Assembly: GCF_021018805.1 (NCBI RefSeq)
Contig: NC_086251.1
Coordinates: 42,726,767 to 42,790,766 of the forward strand
DNA length: 64,000 nucleotides
From: Prinia subflava
Lineage: Eukaryota > Chordata > Aves > Passeriformes > Cisticolidae
Direction: 5' to 3'
The notes beneath the pieces were generated by a model. It did not search any database and had not been told where the DNA came from. It worked only from the letters and a program-made list of their open reading frames with translations. Shown one piece after another: positions 49,601 to 60,980 of the stretch. Position numbers and translations under genes: made by a program. Each line of letters opens with the position of its first letter. Within the stretch, counting starts at the first letter, position 1.

Positions 49601-52600
49601 TGTTGTCCCGTCCTCCCACCCAAGCAAATCCCACACATGAAAGACTAGTTCTGGTTATTTTGTATTCTTTGATGTTCCAGTAGTGTTTTCAGAGTCCTAA
49701 AAATACTCTGCAGCTATGCCACAAAATAAGAATTGGATTTCAATTGATCCACCTTGCCTGGTTAGCTTTCCCATTGGCATCACCACCATGCTGATTCTTT
49801 GGAGCTCCCTAGGTATCGTTACAGCCTTGGAAGAGTATCCATCTAGGTAATGAAACCAGGTGATTAAATTTGGCATACCTTAGGTGGCTTCCCAAATTTT
49901 TTAAAAGGAGAGAAGTGGGCAGTAGATGCCTGAGGGAAGGAAATGCACAGCTGCATGCCTGCTGACAAAGCAGCGTTGGACCTGTTCAGAGCCTTTGCTT
50001 GAGTTGCTCCCACAGCTCGAGTGCTGTCGGTGCCTAACAGAACTGGTTACTGGGTGACCTAGATTCTATCAGTTTCAGATGTAATGGCACAGCTAAGATG
50101 CCCCACTATGACTGAGAAAGGAGAGTTGCTCAAACTGGAGAAGGTAAAGCTGAGGGGAAGGTGTGTGTTATTCAGGAGACAAATTCTTACACAGGCTGAG
50201 TGTGAACAAATGCAATTAACTGTCAGTCTCATTTGCATTTGGTGTGCAGATTCTAGTTCTGAATCTATCACCTATTAGTAGCAGGTATCCTCCTAAGACT
50301 TTGGAGTTTGTATGTGTTTGCTCATGTTATTGTGACAACTGTAACAGGAGCAAGGTGCATGTAATAGCACCAGTCTCTGTGCTGCCTGACTTTTGCTCAA
50401 ATCTTAAAGATTTCTCCAATGCTCCAGTAAAACAGTGTTTCAAAATGCTTAGCTATTAAGTTACACTCCTGTGGTTTGCAGTATCATATTAAAAGACGAC
50501 ACAGATGTTGGCTTTGGCATTAATTGTTTTCTTTTCCAAATCAATGGAGTTTAGTAATGATGAAATTCGTTTGGAAGCTTTATCATGGGGTATATAATTT
50601 TTAGATAATGTCTGTGAGCTCTCTGTGACATTTTCCTTCCCCTGTAACTCCCCTGCTGTTCCAAGCTGCTGGATGTACCTCACCTTGAAGCAGCCCTCTG
50701 CACACACTTGGCTTTGCTGAAAACCTTAATTGTTAACACACAGCATCCCTTACAGTCCTGGTATGCTTTTGCTCAGTGGATCTAGAATTGGAAATGGTTC
50801 TTGATGGTTCAAACGTGGGCTCCTTAGAGAAACTATAGGAGTTTGCTGCAGTCCTGGCCTCAAGAACCATAACTGCTGACTTGTCCAGCTTTTTCATGTG
50901 GCCCACTCCTACAGAGGTCCGTGGTGCTCCCTTCTCATAAGTGCCACTGCTTGCATCTTCCTGAGAATGAAATGCACTAATGAAAATCAGTGCATTGCTG
51001 TCCTCTGAGAGCTATCCCACTTTTATTAAACTGCATCCCAGTTCTGTGGCATACACTAATGTGTTCATGGGCTCATTTGAATTTGAATCTTTGTGTTTCA
51101 TTTTGATCTATGAACCAAATTAAACACAGGAATTCAAAGCCAAATATCTCTTCAGTGTTGCTCCTTCCCATTTCTTTATCAAGTTGGAGACCTTGTACCA
51201 TGTTGTAAAATGAATTACACACAAAGTTTTTACTTAAGACCATCTGTTTTCCTGCTTAGATTTCATGATTGCCTGATTCTCACTGCTGTGACTGTGTAAG
51301 GGTTATAGACATTGCCAAAGATGTATTGGACTAATTAGGGCATTGAAGCTCATTTCCGAAGGTACCAGTGTGAGGCTTTTGCTTAATATCAAATGCTGTT
51401 CTGGCATCTGTCTGCTGTTGAAGGTGAGGAGAGAAAAAGGTGTGCTAAACTTTTTAAAAACAGGAGATGTGGGAGGCAAGGCACAACAAACTCAGAGTGG
51501 CTAGTTCAGCACTGCTTCTAATCAATATATTGGCAGCATGTAGTTTTCAATGTCTTTCATCACATACAACTCACAAAATGAAATTCTTCAAAAGAAATAC
51601 TTCTTGGCATTCAAACTGCAATTTCCTTATTTTCATTCTTTTCTTCTACTTAAGAGTTATTTAAGATACTCTTTGTTTTTGCACACTTCAAATTTTTGCA
51701 AGCAGTTACATTCCTCAGTGTGTTGAGCCAAGCTTTCTCCTTTTCCAAGCTTTGTGCTGTTTTTTTTGTTGCATGCCCCAATCTTGAGCAAGCTCTCCCC
51801 CCTTTTTTCCCCCTTGCCTCTGTGCTCATATGACTAATAGAGCATAATGGTCCTTGTCCTCTTTGCACAGTGCTCTTCTATTCAGAGACAAATTGCTCTA
51901 AGAATCAAATATTTCTGTGGGTGAAAGAACTACCTTTTCGTATGCAAAGTAGAAGGTACAAACCTGTGTTTCATTGTCTGGAAGTGCTTCCACAGTTACT
52001 GCCAATGTGACTGAACAATTTACACAAGGATGATCTGTACTGTAACTGCTTGAAATGTAGCCTGTCCTGTTTACTTTGAAGAAATGCCACACTTTGTTCT
52101 CTGCTTTGAAAAGTGCTTCAAAAACAAACCCAGCTTATCATTTCATATAGCCATGTCTGGAAGTGTTGCAGTTACCTTAGGCCAGTGTTTGAGAAGAAGT
52201 AGGACAGCAGCAGCAGTTTGCTGCAGCCACCACGATCCAGCACAAGCAAACTGTTCATTGGGAAGCACTGGGCCAGACCATTGCTATGCCTGACCTGATG
52301 CTGCTTGGTCTAGGAAAAATAATGCAGAATGCAAAAGGTGTTCTCACCCCCAGGGTAATAAAGATTTCTTTAACTGATAGTGCTTCCATGCACAAATGAG
52401 TTCCTGAGTCAGCAGCTGCAGAACTCGTGAAAACAACTTGTGCAAGCTCTTTATGTCTGTGTATATAGGGTGTGCAGGGGGACCATTCCTCCTCTGCCTC
52501 ATCCTGGCACGTAACTTCACACGGATGTGTGCAGGATTACCACAGACTGTGCATCTGAAGCATTCTCCGGGTGCAAGGCACCAGTAGGTCAATCACTGGC

Positions 52601-55188
52601 AGTAGAGAGTCCCTCTAATTTTCAGTGCATCCTTGTCTCAGTAAGCCTGCAAGCTCAGCAGGGAGCTTGAGTGGAGATTCCAAATGGCTGGAGCCTGTCC
52701 TTGCTGGATACTGAGACACTAAATGTAACTATGCCCAATTTGATGCAATCAGTGCTCTCAAGCTCAAGAGGGGTAGAGTGTGGAAATGGAATGTACAGGG
52801 AAAGGTATGGATGGCTAGTGCTGATGGACGGAATAAGAAAGAAAAGAGGTTTTTAAAAAAACTAAAAATGCTGGGGAAGCTGGGTTGTGAGCTACCCCAA
52901 GAATGTGTGCAGGAATGGAAAGCTAGGTCCAAGATGCCAAGATGAGCTGTGTGAATCTTGGGATTCAGGTGATATCTGTGGAAAGAGAGGGTTAAATAGA
53001 CATGTAAGGGAGTGGCTGATAGTATTGCAAAAAGACATGGCATTTTAATTTTAGGGGATGGAAGGGGGTATTCAGTTCCTTTTCTTTTGTAGTATTTCTT
53101 GACAGAGATAGAAGGGTTTGTTTCTGACTAGAAGGGATATCCTGTCAGGTGTGGCTGGATGTGGAAGACATCAAGAGTGCTCTCTCTCTTCTGGGACATA
53201 TAAGGCATTGTAGGGTGAAAACTGGACTGGAACAGAAAAGGTATGCTTCACTTCATGCAATGGGTATGTGGCCCACACAAGACAAGTCTGGCCTGACTCT
53301 GATTTTTTTTTTTTAGTAGATCCCACTTCTTATTTCTTAATTAGTTAATATCTGAAGTATTATTATGGATACTGAAATTTAGAAAACCCAATACATATAC
53401 ACATTTAGCTATATAAGCAAAGTAGTTCCTGACATTCTCTGACCTTTGTCACCAGACAAAACCTGCAGTAGTCATGCTGACATAGATGTGTTCTAAGGTA
53501 GTTTTAAAATTGGGTGATATTTATCTTTAAAATGGTTTATTGAGTCAGGATGTGTGCAGGGACATTGAAATCAATTCTTATTTACCTGGTAATGAATAAC
53601 TGTGATTGAGTCTAATCTGTCATGGAAAATTTTATAGCAGGCTTTATTTTTTTTTTTAATACTGATCTACCAGAGACTTTACCATTTTGTTTTGAAGTAC
53701 TGTGATTCTGACCTTGGGTGCCTTGGCATGTCTTTGCTTTGAATTGTCTGTTTTGAATTTCAGCATATGGTCCCAGCAGCACATCCCCATCAAGTGGCCT
53801 AGTGACACCAAGTGCAGTTGCATGTGGAGAAATTGCCTCTCCCTGCTCCTGTGTGTACCAGGAGACCAAGATCCTCCCATGAAAATGCAGTGGAACAGAG
53901 CTTGCAAGCTCATTACCCAATTTTTATACAGTCTGGAGAGCATAAGCTTTGTTATCAAACAAAATAGGCTTCTAGCTAGCTGGTATCTTTCTTACCTGTA
54001 TCCCTAGATAATGCAATATTCAGCATGTGAGAAATAACAGTATCAGGAGGAAATGTTGTTTCTGCTCTCCAGACTGGGCAATACTGTGGTAGGAAAACTA
54101 AGATACTTATCTTAATTTTCTTCCAGCCAGTATCATTGAGTTGCTGCTATTACTAGAAATGTGTGTTTTCTCAGGGGTATTACTCAACTCTTGGAACAAG
54201 TTTAGTTGAAGTAGTTTCCCAGGTTAATGTCATAGTTTAGATAAGTGCAATATTTCCTTCTGTTTTTTGCCTTGAATTTCATGGGGTTTTTTTGGTTTGT
54301 TTTTTGATGAGGATAATCTTGCTTCCAAAACACACAATATTTCGGTATTCAATATATTTCTGTGTAGGAAGACAAACTGTTCTTGGAAAAATCCAACTCC
54401 TTGTTTAAAAAACTGATGTATTCAAGTTGTTGATAACAGATATTGAACGTATCAAAAAAGAATCAGTAATCTGTTGTTTATCCACAACATACGGGTAATT
54501 CTTGCTCAAGAGGCCATCAACTTCCCTCATTCTTATTCCACACATGCACAGCTGCCTTCAAATGTTCATGGAGAGATGTCCAGTCTCTGGGCATTGTCTG
54601 GTCTCTTATTGAAAGTTCAGCAAAAGTGCAGAGAAGGTTTTTGTGTAGCATAACTTCTCAGAAGATATGGACTGAAATCTGCATGGTTGAGTCCACAAGG
54701 AAAGTTTTAAAGGTTCTCTATTTGGCCCTCCAACTTTTAAACAGTATAGTATTTCACAATACAGCTCATGATTGTTGATTGGTTTGTTTGTTTGGGGGTT
54801 TTTTTGGACCTCAGGTAGTCATTAGTATGTCATCCTTTGGCAGGTTGTACTGGAGAGCTTGTACTGAGAGCACTCTCCAAGATAAGAAGTAAATGTCAAT
54901 TCTACACAACAGTTGTTCACTGCTCAGGGAGACTTCTCAGCTGGAGTGCTGTCAGAGGAGTATTAGAGCGATTTTCACATAATCACAGTCTGGATTGTTT
55001 GCAGTTTATATGTGTTAGGTAGCTGGAATTGTGTGGTACTGTTTGCATGGAGTCAGTTTACCACTGATGAGTCGTTCTGAACAAAGATTTGACCATACTG
55101 TGACTTTTCAAGAGTTTGAAACCTATGAAAGGTTCTGAGCAAGTTGTGAGTTGTGACTTTTGGTTGTGTTTTTTGATCTTGATGTGGA

Positions 55189-55212
55189 TTTGTTTTGGTT
55201 TGGTTTGGTTTT
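55189..55212. repeat. (GGTTT)n short tandem repeat
   Basis: About four copies of GGTTT in slightly varying register. It is a minor simple repeat; too short and of the wrong unit to be telomeric (TTAGGG). Confidence 0.75.
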
Positions 55213-55347
55213 ATTTGCCTTGACCAGTGGGAGAAATGCATGTCTGTGGTGCACTGTAAACTTTATTTCCAATATATGTGAAAGTTCAAAAATCACTGTA
55301 CAACCTGTATTACACAATTAAAGTCACTGATACAGCAGCAGGGGAGC

Positions 55348-55349
<2 letters not shown>

Positions 55350-55396
<47 letters not shown>
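55350..55396. repeat. T homopolymer, 47 nt
   Basis: Forty-seven consecutive T on the plus strand, equivalent to a 47-nt poly(A) tail on the minus strand. Avian CR1 elements do not end in poly(A), so such a long pure tract is unusual here. On the minus strand an ATTAAA hexamer lies about 33 nt before the A run, which would fit a retrocopied transcript whose body extends to higher coordinates. I could not recognise a parent gene and saw no flanking target duplication. Slippage expansion, or an assembly or polishing error in a homopolymer, are alternatives. Confidence 0.9.
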
Positions 55397-55397
<1 letters not shown>

Positions 55398-56624
55398 GTG
55401 TACAGAAATAATCTATTCAACTAATATGTTTTAATAAGAACATGATATTACTGTACCCTCCTTGAGTTCAAACATGAGCCAGGCTCTGCACTTGGGCTGG
55501 TGAAGGCATCAGGATGCTGTTGTGTGACAGCATAAGCCAACCTTTAGTGAAGGCTGCTGCTCCAATGTCCTAACCTTAATCAGGTGCTGCCATTAGAATT
55601 CAGGTGAAAAATTGTTATCTGTGTGACCTTAACCAACCAAAAGTGAATAGAACCCCTCTAATAAAGCAACTTTTCTGGTCTTATGTGGATCAGAACTCAG
55701 CTGGTCGATCTGTCTTGTGGTGCAAACAACAGTGTGGTGTCTGGAGATCTGCACAGTGGAAGGGAGAGTGAGAACACAATAGCCAAAACTCAGGTTTGCT
55801 GATGCTTCTAGAAAACATCAACCTCATGTTTTATTATTGTTTTTCTTACAAAAGGAGACAATTAGTGACAAAGAACAGCAACTTCCTTTATAAAAGAGAA
55901 AGACCTTGAAGCAATCTGCTGTGAGTTGTAAGGAACACTGTTTCAGTTTCTGAGAACTGTTTTCAGTTTATCAACTGGCATGATTGTCTTGGGCTCATCA
56001 AGCTTGGGGGCTGAGTTATGACTTAGTCATTTGCCCTCATGGACAAAGCCATTGTCAGGACAGTGTAGTATCACTATGGAAACATGTCACTGATTTGTGA
56101 GGTGTTTGGGGGTATCATTAGGGACATCGATTTCAAATTCCTTCTCAAAGCAAAGTTTGGGAAATATATATGTGTGTATATTTATATATGGAAAAAGCCC
56201 ACTTCTTGGTGCAGGAATAAGTAAACCTTTTGAGGGAAAGGAACTAAAAGCTTTGCTTTCATAGTCCTTGTGAGCTTTGCTTTCTGGAATTTCTCTAGCC
56301 CTGCTAGGAGCAGGATAGCCCTTCTACCACGTGGGTAGGAAGTCCTTATTAGAACAGCAGAGATGTTAAACTCCCTGAAAACATATCTGTAGATGTGTGC
56401 TCAGATGAATTCATGGATGTAGTCTGGAGAAGTTACTAAATGTTTCATGCTCAAGTGAGTCAGTGGCTTGAAATGTGGAATCTGAGAACCATCTGAACCG
56501 CTTCTGTTCACTTTAATAAGATGAAGGTCATTTATGTTAAGCTGCAGCTCAGAAGGGGAATGAGGCTATTAGTAGGGGTTAACCAGAAGGTTAGAGGAGA
56601 TACTGTGAAGTACCTGGTACTGAC
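55397..56624. other. Unrecognised DNA between the T run and the CR1
   Basis: No frame with family features. If the T run is a retrotransposed poly(A) tail, this stretch (read on the minus strand) would hold the retrocopy body, most likely untranslated sequence since no coding frame is visible. A small ATATATATGTGTGTATATTTATATATG tract lies near 56166. Around 55470-55520 an ACATGAGCCAG block faintly resembles CR1 but does not extend. Confidence 0.45.
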
Positions 56625-56635
56625 AGCCATCAGGG

Positions 56636-57870
56636 GTGGAACATCAGAGTAGATGGAGTGCAAATCTGGCATGGAATGCCTCTTCTTCCGGAAGGATTCC
56701 GGATGACTGGAAGCTGGCCAATGTGATTCTCATTCATAAAAAGGGTAGAAAGGAAGATCTTGGTAATTACAGGCCAGTTAGTCTGACCTCAGTACCTGGT
56801 AATATAATGGAGCAGTTCATACTGAATGCTATTGTGCAGCACTTACGACACAGCCAGGGTATCAGACCCAGCCAGCATTGGTTTAGGAGGGGTAGGTCAA
56901 GTTCGACCAACCTGGTCTCCTTTTATGACCAGGTAACCCTGGTGAATGCGGGAAAGTCTGTTGATGTTGTGTTTGGACTTCAGCAAGGCCTTGGACACTG
57001 TCTCCCACAGCACTGCTGGAAAAGCTGGCAGCCCACGGCTGGGACAGGAGCACTCTGTGCTGGGTTAGGAACTGCATGGCCGGGCCCAGAGAGTGGTGGT
57101 GAACCGTGCTGCATCCAGCTGGCAGCCAGTGAGCAGTGGTGTCCCTCAGGGATCTGTGCTGGGGCCAGGTCTGTTCAGTATCTTCATTGATGACATGGAG
57201 GAGGGGATTGAGTCTTTCATCAGTAAATTTGTGGACGACACTAAGCTGGGAGCGTGTGTCAATTTCTTGGAAGGTAGGAGGGCTCTGCAGAGAGACCTGG
57301 AACAATTGGATGGATGGGTGGAATCCAGTGGGATGAAGTTCAGTAAGTTCAAGGGCATTTTGGCCACAAAAACTCCCTGCAGTGTGATAGGGTGGGGACG
57401 GTGTGGCTGGACAGTGCCCAGGCAGAAAAGGACCAGGGGGTTGTGGTGGCAGCAGCTGGACATGAGCCAGCAGTGTGCCCTGGCGGGCAAGGAGGCCAAG
57501 GCATCCTGGCCTGGATCAGGAACGGTGTGGCCAGCAGGAGCAGGGAGGTCATTATTCCCTTGTACAAAGCATTGGTGAGGCCACACCTTGAGTGCTGTGT
57601 CCAGTTCTGGCCCCTCGGTTTAGGAAGGACATTGAGTGCTGTGTCCAGTTGTGTCCCCTCAGTTCAGGAAGGACATTAAGTGCTGTGTCCAGCTCTGGCC
57701 ACTCAGTTTAGGAAGGACATTGAGGCGCTTGAGCATGTCCAGAGGAGGCAACGAGGCTGGAGAGGGGCTTGGAACACAAACCCTGTGAAGAACGACTGAG
57801 GGAGCTGGGGTTGTTTATCCTGGAGAAAAGGAGACTCAGAGGTGGTCTTATCTCTCTACAACTCCCTGAA
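56636..57870 (+). pseudogene. Decayed CR1 reverse transcriptase (ORF2 C-terminal part)
   Basis: The protein would reverse-transcribe CR1 RNA at a nicked genomic target. Visible parts in order: a finger/palm region (NYRPVSLTSVPG), SQHWFRRGRS (usual form SQHGF; the Gly is Trp here), motif A as LDFSKALDTVSH at 56973-57008, GVPQGSVLGP, and motif C as FVDDTKLG at 57228-57251, keeping both catalytic aspartates but with Val for the usual Ala. A net 2-nt loss at about 56971 puts motif A out of the frame used upstream; a further frame change occurs near 57350-57390, and the 44-bp tandem copies shift the frame again. The apurinic-endonuclease domain and ORF1 are absent because of 5' truncation. The gene is dead. 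Confidence 0.9.
57590..57721 (+). repeat. Three tandem copies of a 44-bp CR1 segment
   Basis: Copies occupy 57590-57633, 57634-57677 and 57678-57721, each from (G/A)AGTGCTGTGTCCAG to AGGAAGGACATT. By eye, copies 1 and 2 match at 40 of 44 positions, 1 and 3 at 40, and 2 and 3 at 38. The unit normally occurs once in CR1, where it encodes the VLCSVL/CVQFW region just after the RT core. Adding two units (88 bp, not a multiple of three) changes the frame, so the amplification is not compatible with a functional protein unless compensated. The divergence between copies says the triplication is not recent. Confidence 0.95.
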
Positions 57871-60819
57871 AAGTGGTTGTAATCAGGTGGGGGTTGGTCT
57901 CTTTCTCCGGACAATAACTGACAGAACTAGGGGACACAGTCTCAAGCTGTGCCAAGGGAACTATAGGTTGGATATTAGAAAAAAGTTTTTACAGAAAGGG
58001 TAATAAAGTATTGGAATAGTTTACCTGAGAAGGTGGTGGATTCACCATCTCTGGATGTATTTAAGAAAAGACTAGACCTGGTACTCGGTGCCATGGTTTA
58101 GTTGAGGTTAGGGTTGGGTTGGACTTGATGATCCTGGAGGTCTCTTCCCACCCCATCATTCTGTGATTGTGATTCTTCATATGTACCATTTAAGCCAAAT
58201 CATTTATAATTACCTAGGTATTACAGCAATGGCAATTCAAATAAACTCAACTGTTTGGTCTGCTGAATGAATTGGAACAGATGTGGTACTTGGGTCAAGG
58301 GAGTCCAAAGTCTGTTTCTAAACAAGAGGAGAAAAGATTGAGGAGAAAAGAACAATTTAAACTAGGCTTTAGCTCAGCACTTTATCCAGTTCATGAAGGT
58401 GCTGAAATTCCTGTGATAACTGTGACAAACATGTTACACTTGTCAATCTGTATAAAGTGTGTGATTTGAGGCACTTAATATGATCTTGGCAGGAAATATG
58501 GAATATGTACAGGCTAAGTATTGCTTTGTTTCGCTACTGAAGTTCTCGTGTGCAAGATGGAAGGTGATCCTGACTCATGAGGGCAGGAAATTGTCCTTAA
58601 TGTGCGGAAAAAAAATCCAGAAATTGCAGTTCTGAAAAATATCCTTACTTCTGTGTAAGTTTTCTTAATGGAAATAAATTCTGTATTTTCTGATATTGGC
58701 TTACCTCTTTTGTGTATAATCTTTTATTAGTCTTAAAATCAGACTTCTCAGTTTGTGTAAAAACCAAATTCTAAAAGGTGAATTATAATCCATGTTACTC
58801 AAGATGAATAAAAGAATCCCACTTATTGAAGATATTGGGATGGTCTTATTTACATTAATCATGAGATCTATTGAATATAAACTGATGACAGCATGAATAT
58901 TTAGTGGGGGGAAAAAACCCAAAAAACACTTAAGTGAGGCTTCCCTAGGGAAAATTTATTTTTTGTTGATCCAAATTCTTTTGCTGAACTTCCTGCTTTC
59001 TGCTTCTCTGTAAAGATTTCTGTTAAGGATTAGGTCTGGAGCTGAAAGGGCAGCAGGTGTTTTGAAGCCCAGATTGCCATTTCGAAATTTAGACTAGAGT
59101 GGAAATGTAAAGATTGTAGCGACGCTACTGAATTATGAGGAGTTTCCAGCATTTTCTGTAGCTGCTAATACTCTGGCTACAGCTAAGATATATTTCACTT
59201 TATCAGCAATCTGACACCATAATGTGTACCCTCAAATTAGTAGGACTCACACCTGTGGATTCTGTTTGCTGTCTAGTAGAGCTTCCTTTGTCATTATTTT
59301 GAAGAGTAAAGGATGAGAATGATCCCATCTTTCTACAGTAATTTTGCTTTTCAGCTGTGCCATGGGTATGATGAAGGACTGCCATGCCCAAGTCTGTCAT
59401 ACCTCACTGAAGTGCAGCTGGAGACTTGCCACGTTGCAGGTGTCCGTTAGGTCTGTGGGAATTATAAGCTTATGGAGGAATCTTCTATAAGGAGGTTCCT
59501 TCTTCTCCCAACCTACCTGAAGCACCTAACCTGGGCTTTCAGCTCAGTGGCTAGGCCAACATTCAGAGGAACCTGAGGTATGAGATCCTGTCCATTCTTA
59601 AACTATAAACCTATGAGCTTTGAGTTTTATTAGATGCCTGAGGTTAGGTGGTGTATATATCCCTGAAGTGTTTCTTCCTGTTAACAGTTATGTACCCTTT
59701 GTTTATGGAGAACTGCATCCATAAAAACAGAAATAAGGTTGGAGAATCAATAGGTCATGCCGAGGGAAATCTGAGAAATGCTGTTTCCCCACTGCCTGCA
59801 TGTTTGGAGGCTCCTAATTGCTGCCTTTATACAATGACTTCAGAAAAGTTGCCATCTCAGGTGCAGCCCTTCTATCTCTCCTTTACCTCTAGAGAACAGT
59901 CAATCCTAGTTATATTTTTTCTTTCTTGAAATAGCATGGAGGGATTGATACTTGCTCCTAACTTATAAATGTTTCACAACTCAAAATGAGACTGAAGAAA
60001 AAGTAAACAAGGAGACCCATAGGAGAGGGGAAAAAAATCCTGCTTTTCTTTTTGAAGACTGCGATTTAATTGAGTATTAGTGGAATGTGGTGTATGACCT
60101 GGGGGAGCAGGAGCAGTTGATGGATGACCTTGTAATGGTTTCTGGATCATCACAGCTGTATTTAGAAAGCATTGTAATATATGAGGAAATATTATAGAGA
60201 GGAAAAAAGGAACAGAAGGCAAGATAAAATAGGGGAAAAGAAGAATATGAGAGAGGTAACAAGACAAAAGCTGAAAATTAAGAACAGCTAAGAATATGTG
60301 CTTGTAGTCTGAAATGTGTGCATAGAGACTGAATGTGGGAGTGGAGGATACAGAGAAAAATGAAAAAGAAAAAAAAAAGCCACCCTGGAGTGAGAGGACA
60401 GGTTATTTAATTTGTTCGTGACTTGTTTAGGGAATAAACCAGCCAAGTCTGTATGATTCTTCTAGGCACCCCTGTTCCAGAGGGATAAAGACAGGACTGG
60501 TTTCCCAGTTCCCTGGGTGCAGCCCCAGGCACAGACAGCATGGCAAGGCTGGGCAGACCAAATCTGCAGAGGCAGAGAGGGGGCTGAATGGAGCTCCAGA
60601 TTTGGGAGCCCATGGGCATTGAACATCCAGGCTGGAAACTGTCTCCCCAGGGGGCTGTAGGATAATCCTGCAAATGGGAGGATGGCAGGAAGTTGTCATG
60701 GAAACAGAGGGCCTGAAAGATTGACTCTGAGCAGCAACAGGCCAGTGAGGCAGCCTAAGTAGGATTTATAGCACATTATACTGTGAAAAACAGGAGAAAA
60801 TTACTGTAAAGGCAGAAAT

Positions 60820-60980
60820 TATAGCACAACAGAACATATCAGCTCTGAGATCCATCTTGCTAATTAAAACAGCATATTCAGTGGTGGAGTGCGTGATAAG
60901 CCTGTTAGCCTAAATGGGAAGATGTTATCAATACTTCATTATAAAGTTTATTGTCTTTAAAGTAACTATGGAGGAGGGGC
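60820..60980. promoter_or_regulatory. Possible conserved regulatory stretch
   Basis: Contains TTGCTAATTAAAACAG, GTGCGTGATAAG, TTATCAATACTTC and ATTATAAAGTTTATTG in close order, with no repeat or coding signature. Texture only; alignment to other birds and reptiles would decide. Confidence 0.17.

Larger units (their letters stand above)
46204..55349. other. Unique non-coding DNA
   Basis: About 9 kb with no recognised gene or transposable element. Short open frames on both strands overlap and lack family features. Simple tracts include T runs near 53308-53319 and 53648-53659 and a GGTTT repeat at 55189-55212. The part at 46330-46620 is AT-rich with ordered TAAT/ATTA words and might be a regulatory element. 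Confidence 0.55.
56625..58176 (+). mobile_element. CR1 LINE, 5'-truncated, about 1.55 kb
   Basis: The element carries the second half of the CR1 ORF2 reverse transcriptase and a complete 3' end. Ordered blocks are GRIPDDWKLANV and NYRPVSLTSVPG near the start, SQHWFRRGRS, the motif A block, GVPQGSVLGP and the catalytic FVDDTKLG, then the C-terminal SREVIIPLYKALVRPHLE block, followed by ACTTGATGATCCTGGAGGTC and ATTCTGTGATTGTGATTCT at the 3' tip. Full-length CR1 is about 4.5 kb, so this is the usual 5' truncation. Several frameshifts and stops make it inactive. A 44-bp segment is present three times in tandem at 57590-57721. The 5' limit is uncertain by a few tens of bases. Confidence 0.95.

Noticed and set aside
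55189..55212. GGTTT repeat considered as interstitial telomeric DNA
   Set aside because: The unit is not TTAGGG and the tract is only about 24 bp.
55465..55520. ACATGAGCCAG block resembling CR1 ORF2
   Set aside because: It resembles the CR1 'catgagccagcagtgtgc' region but lacks the neighbouring blocks. Chance match is likely.
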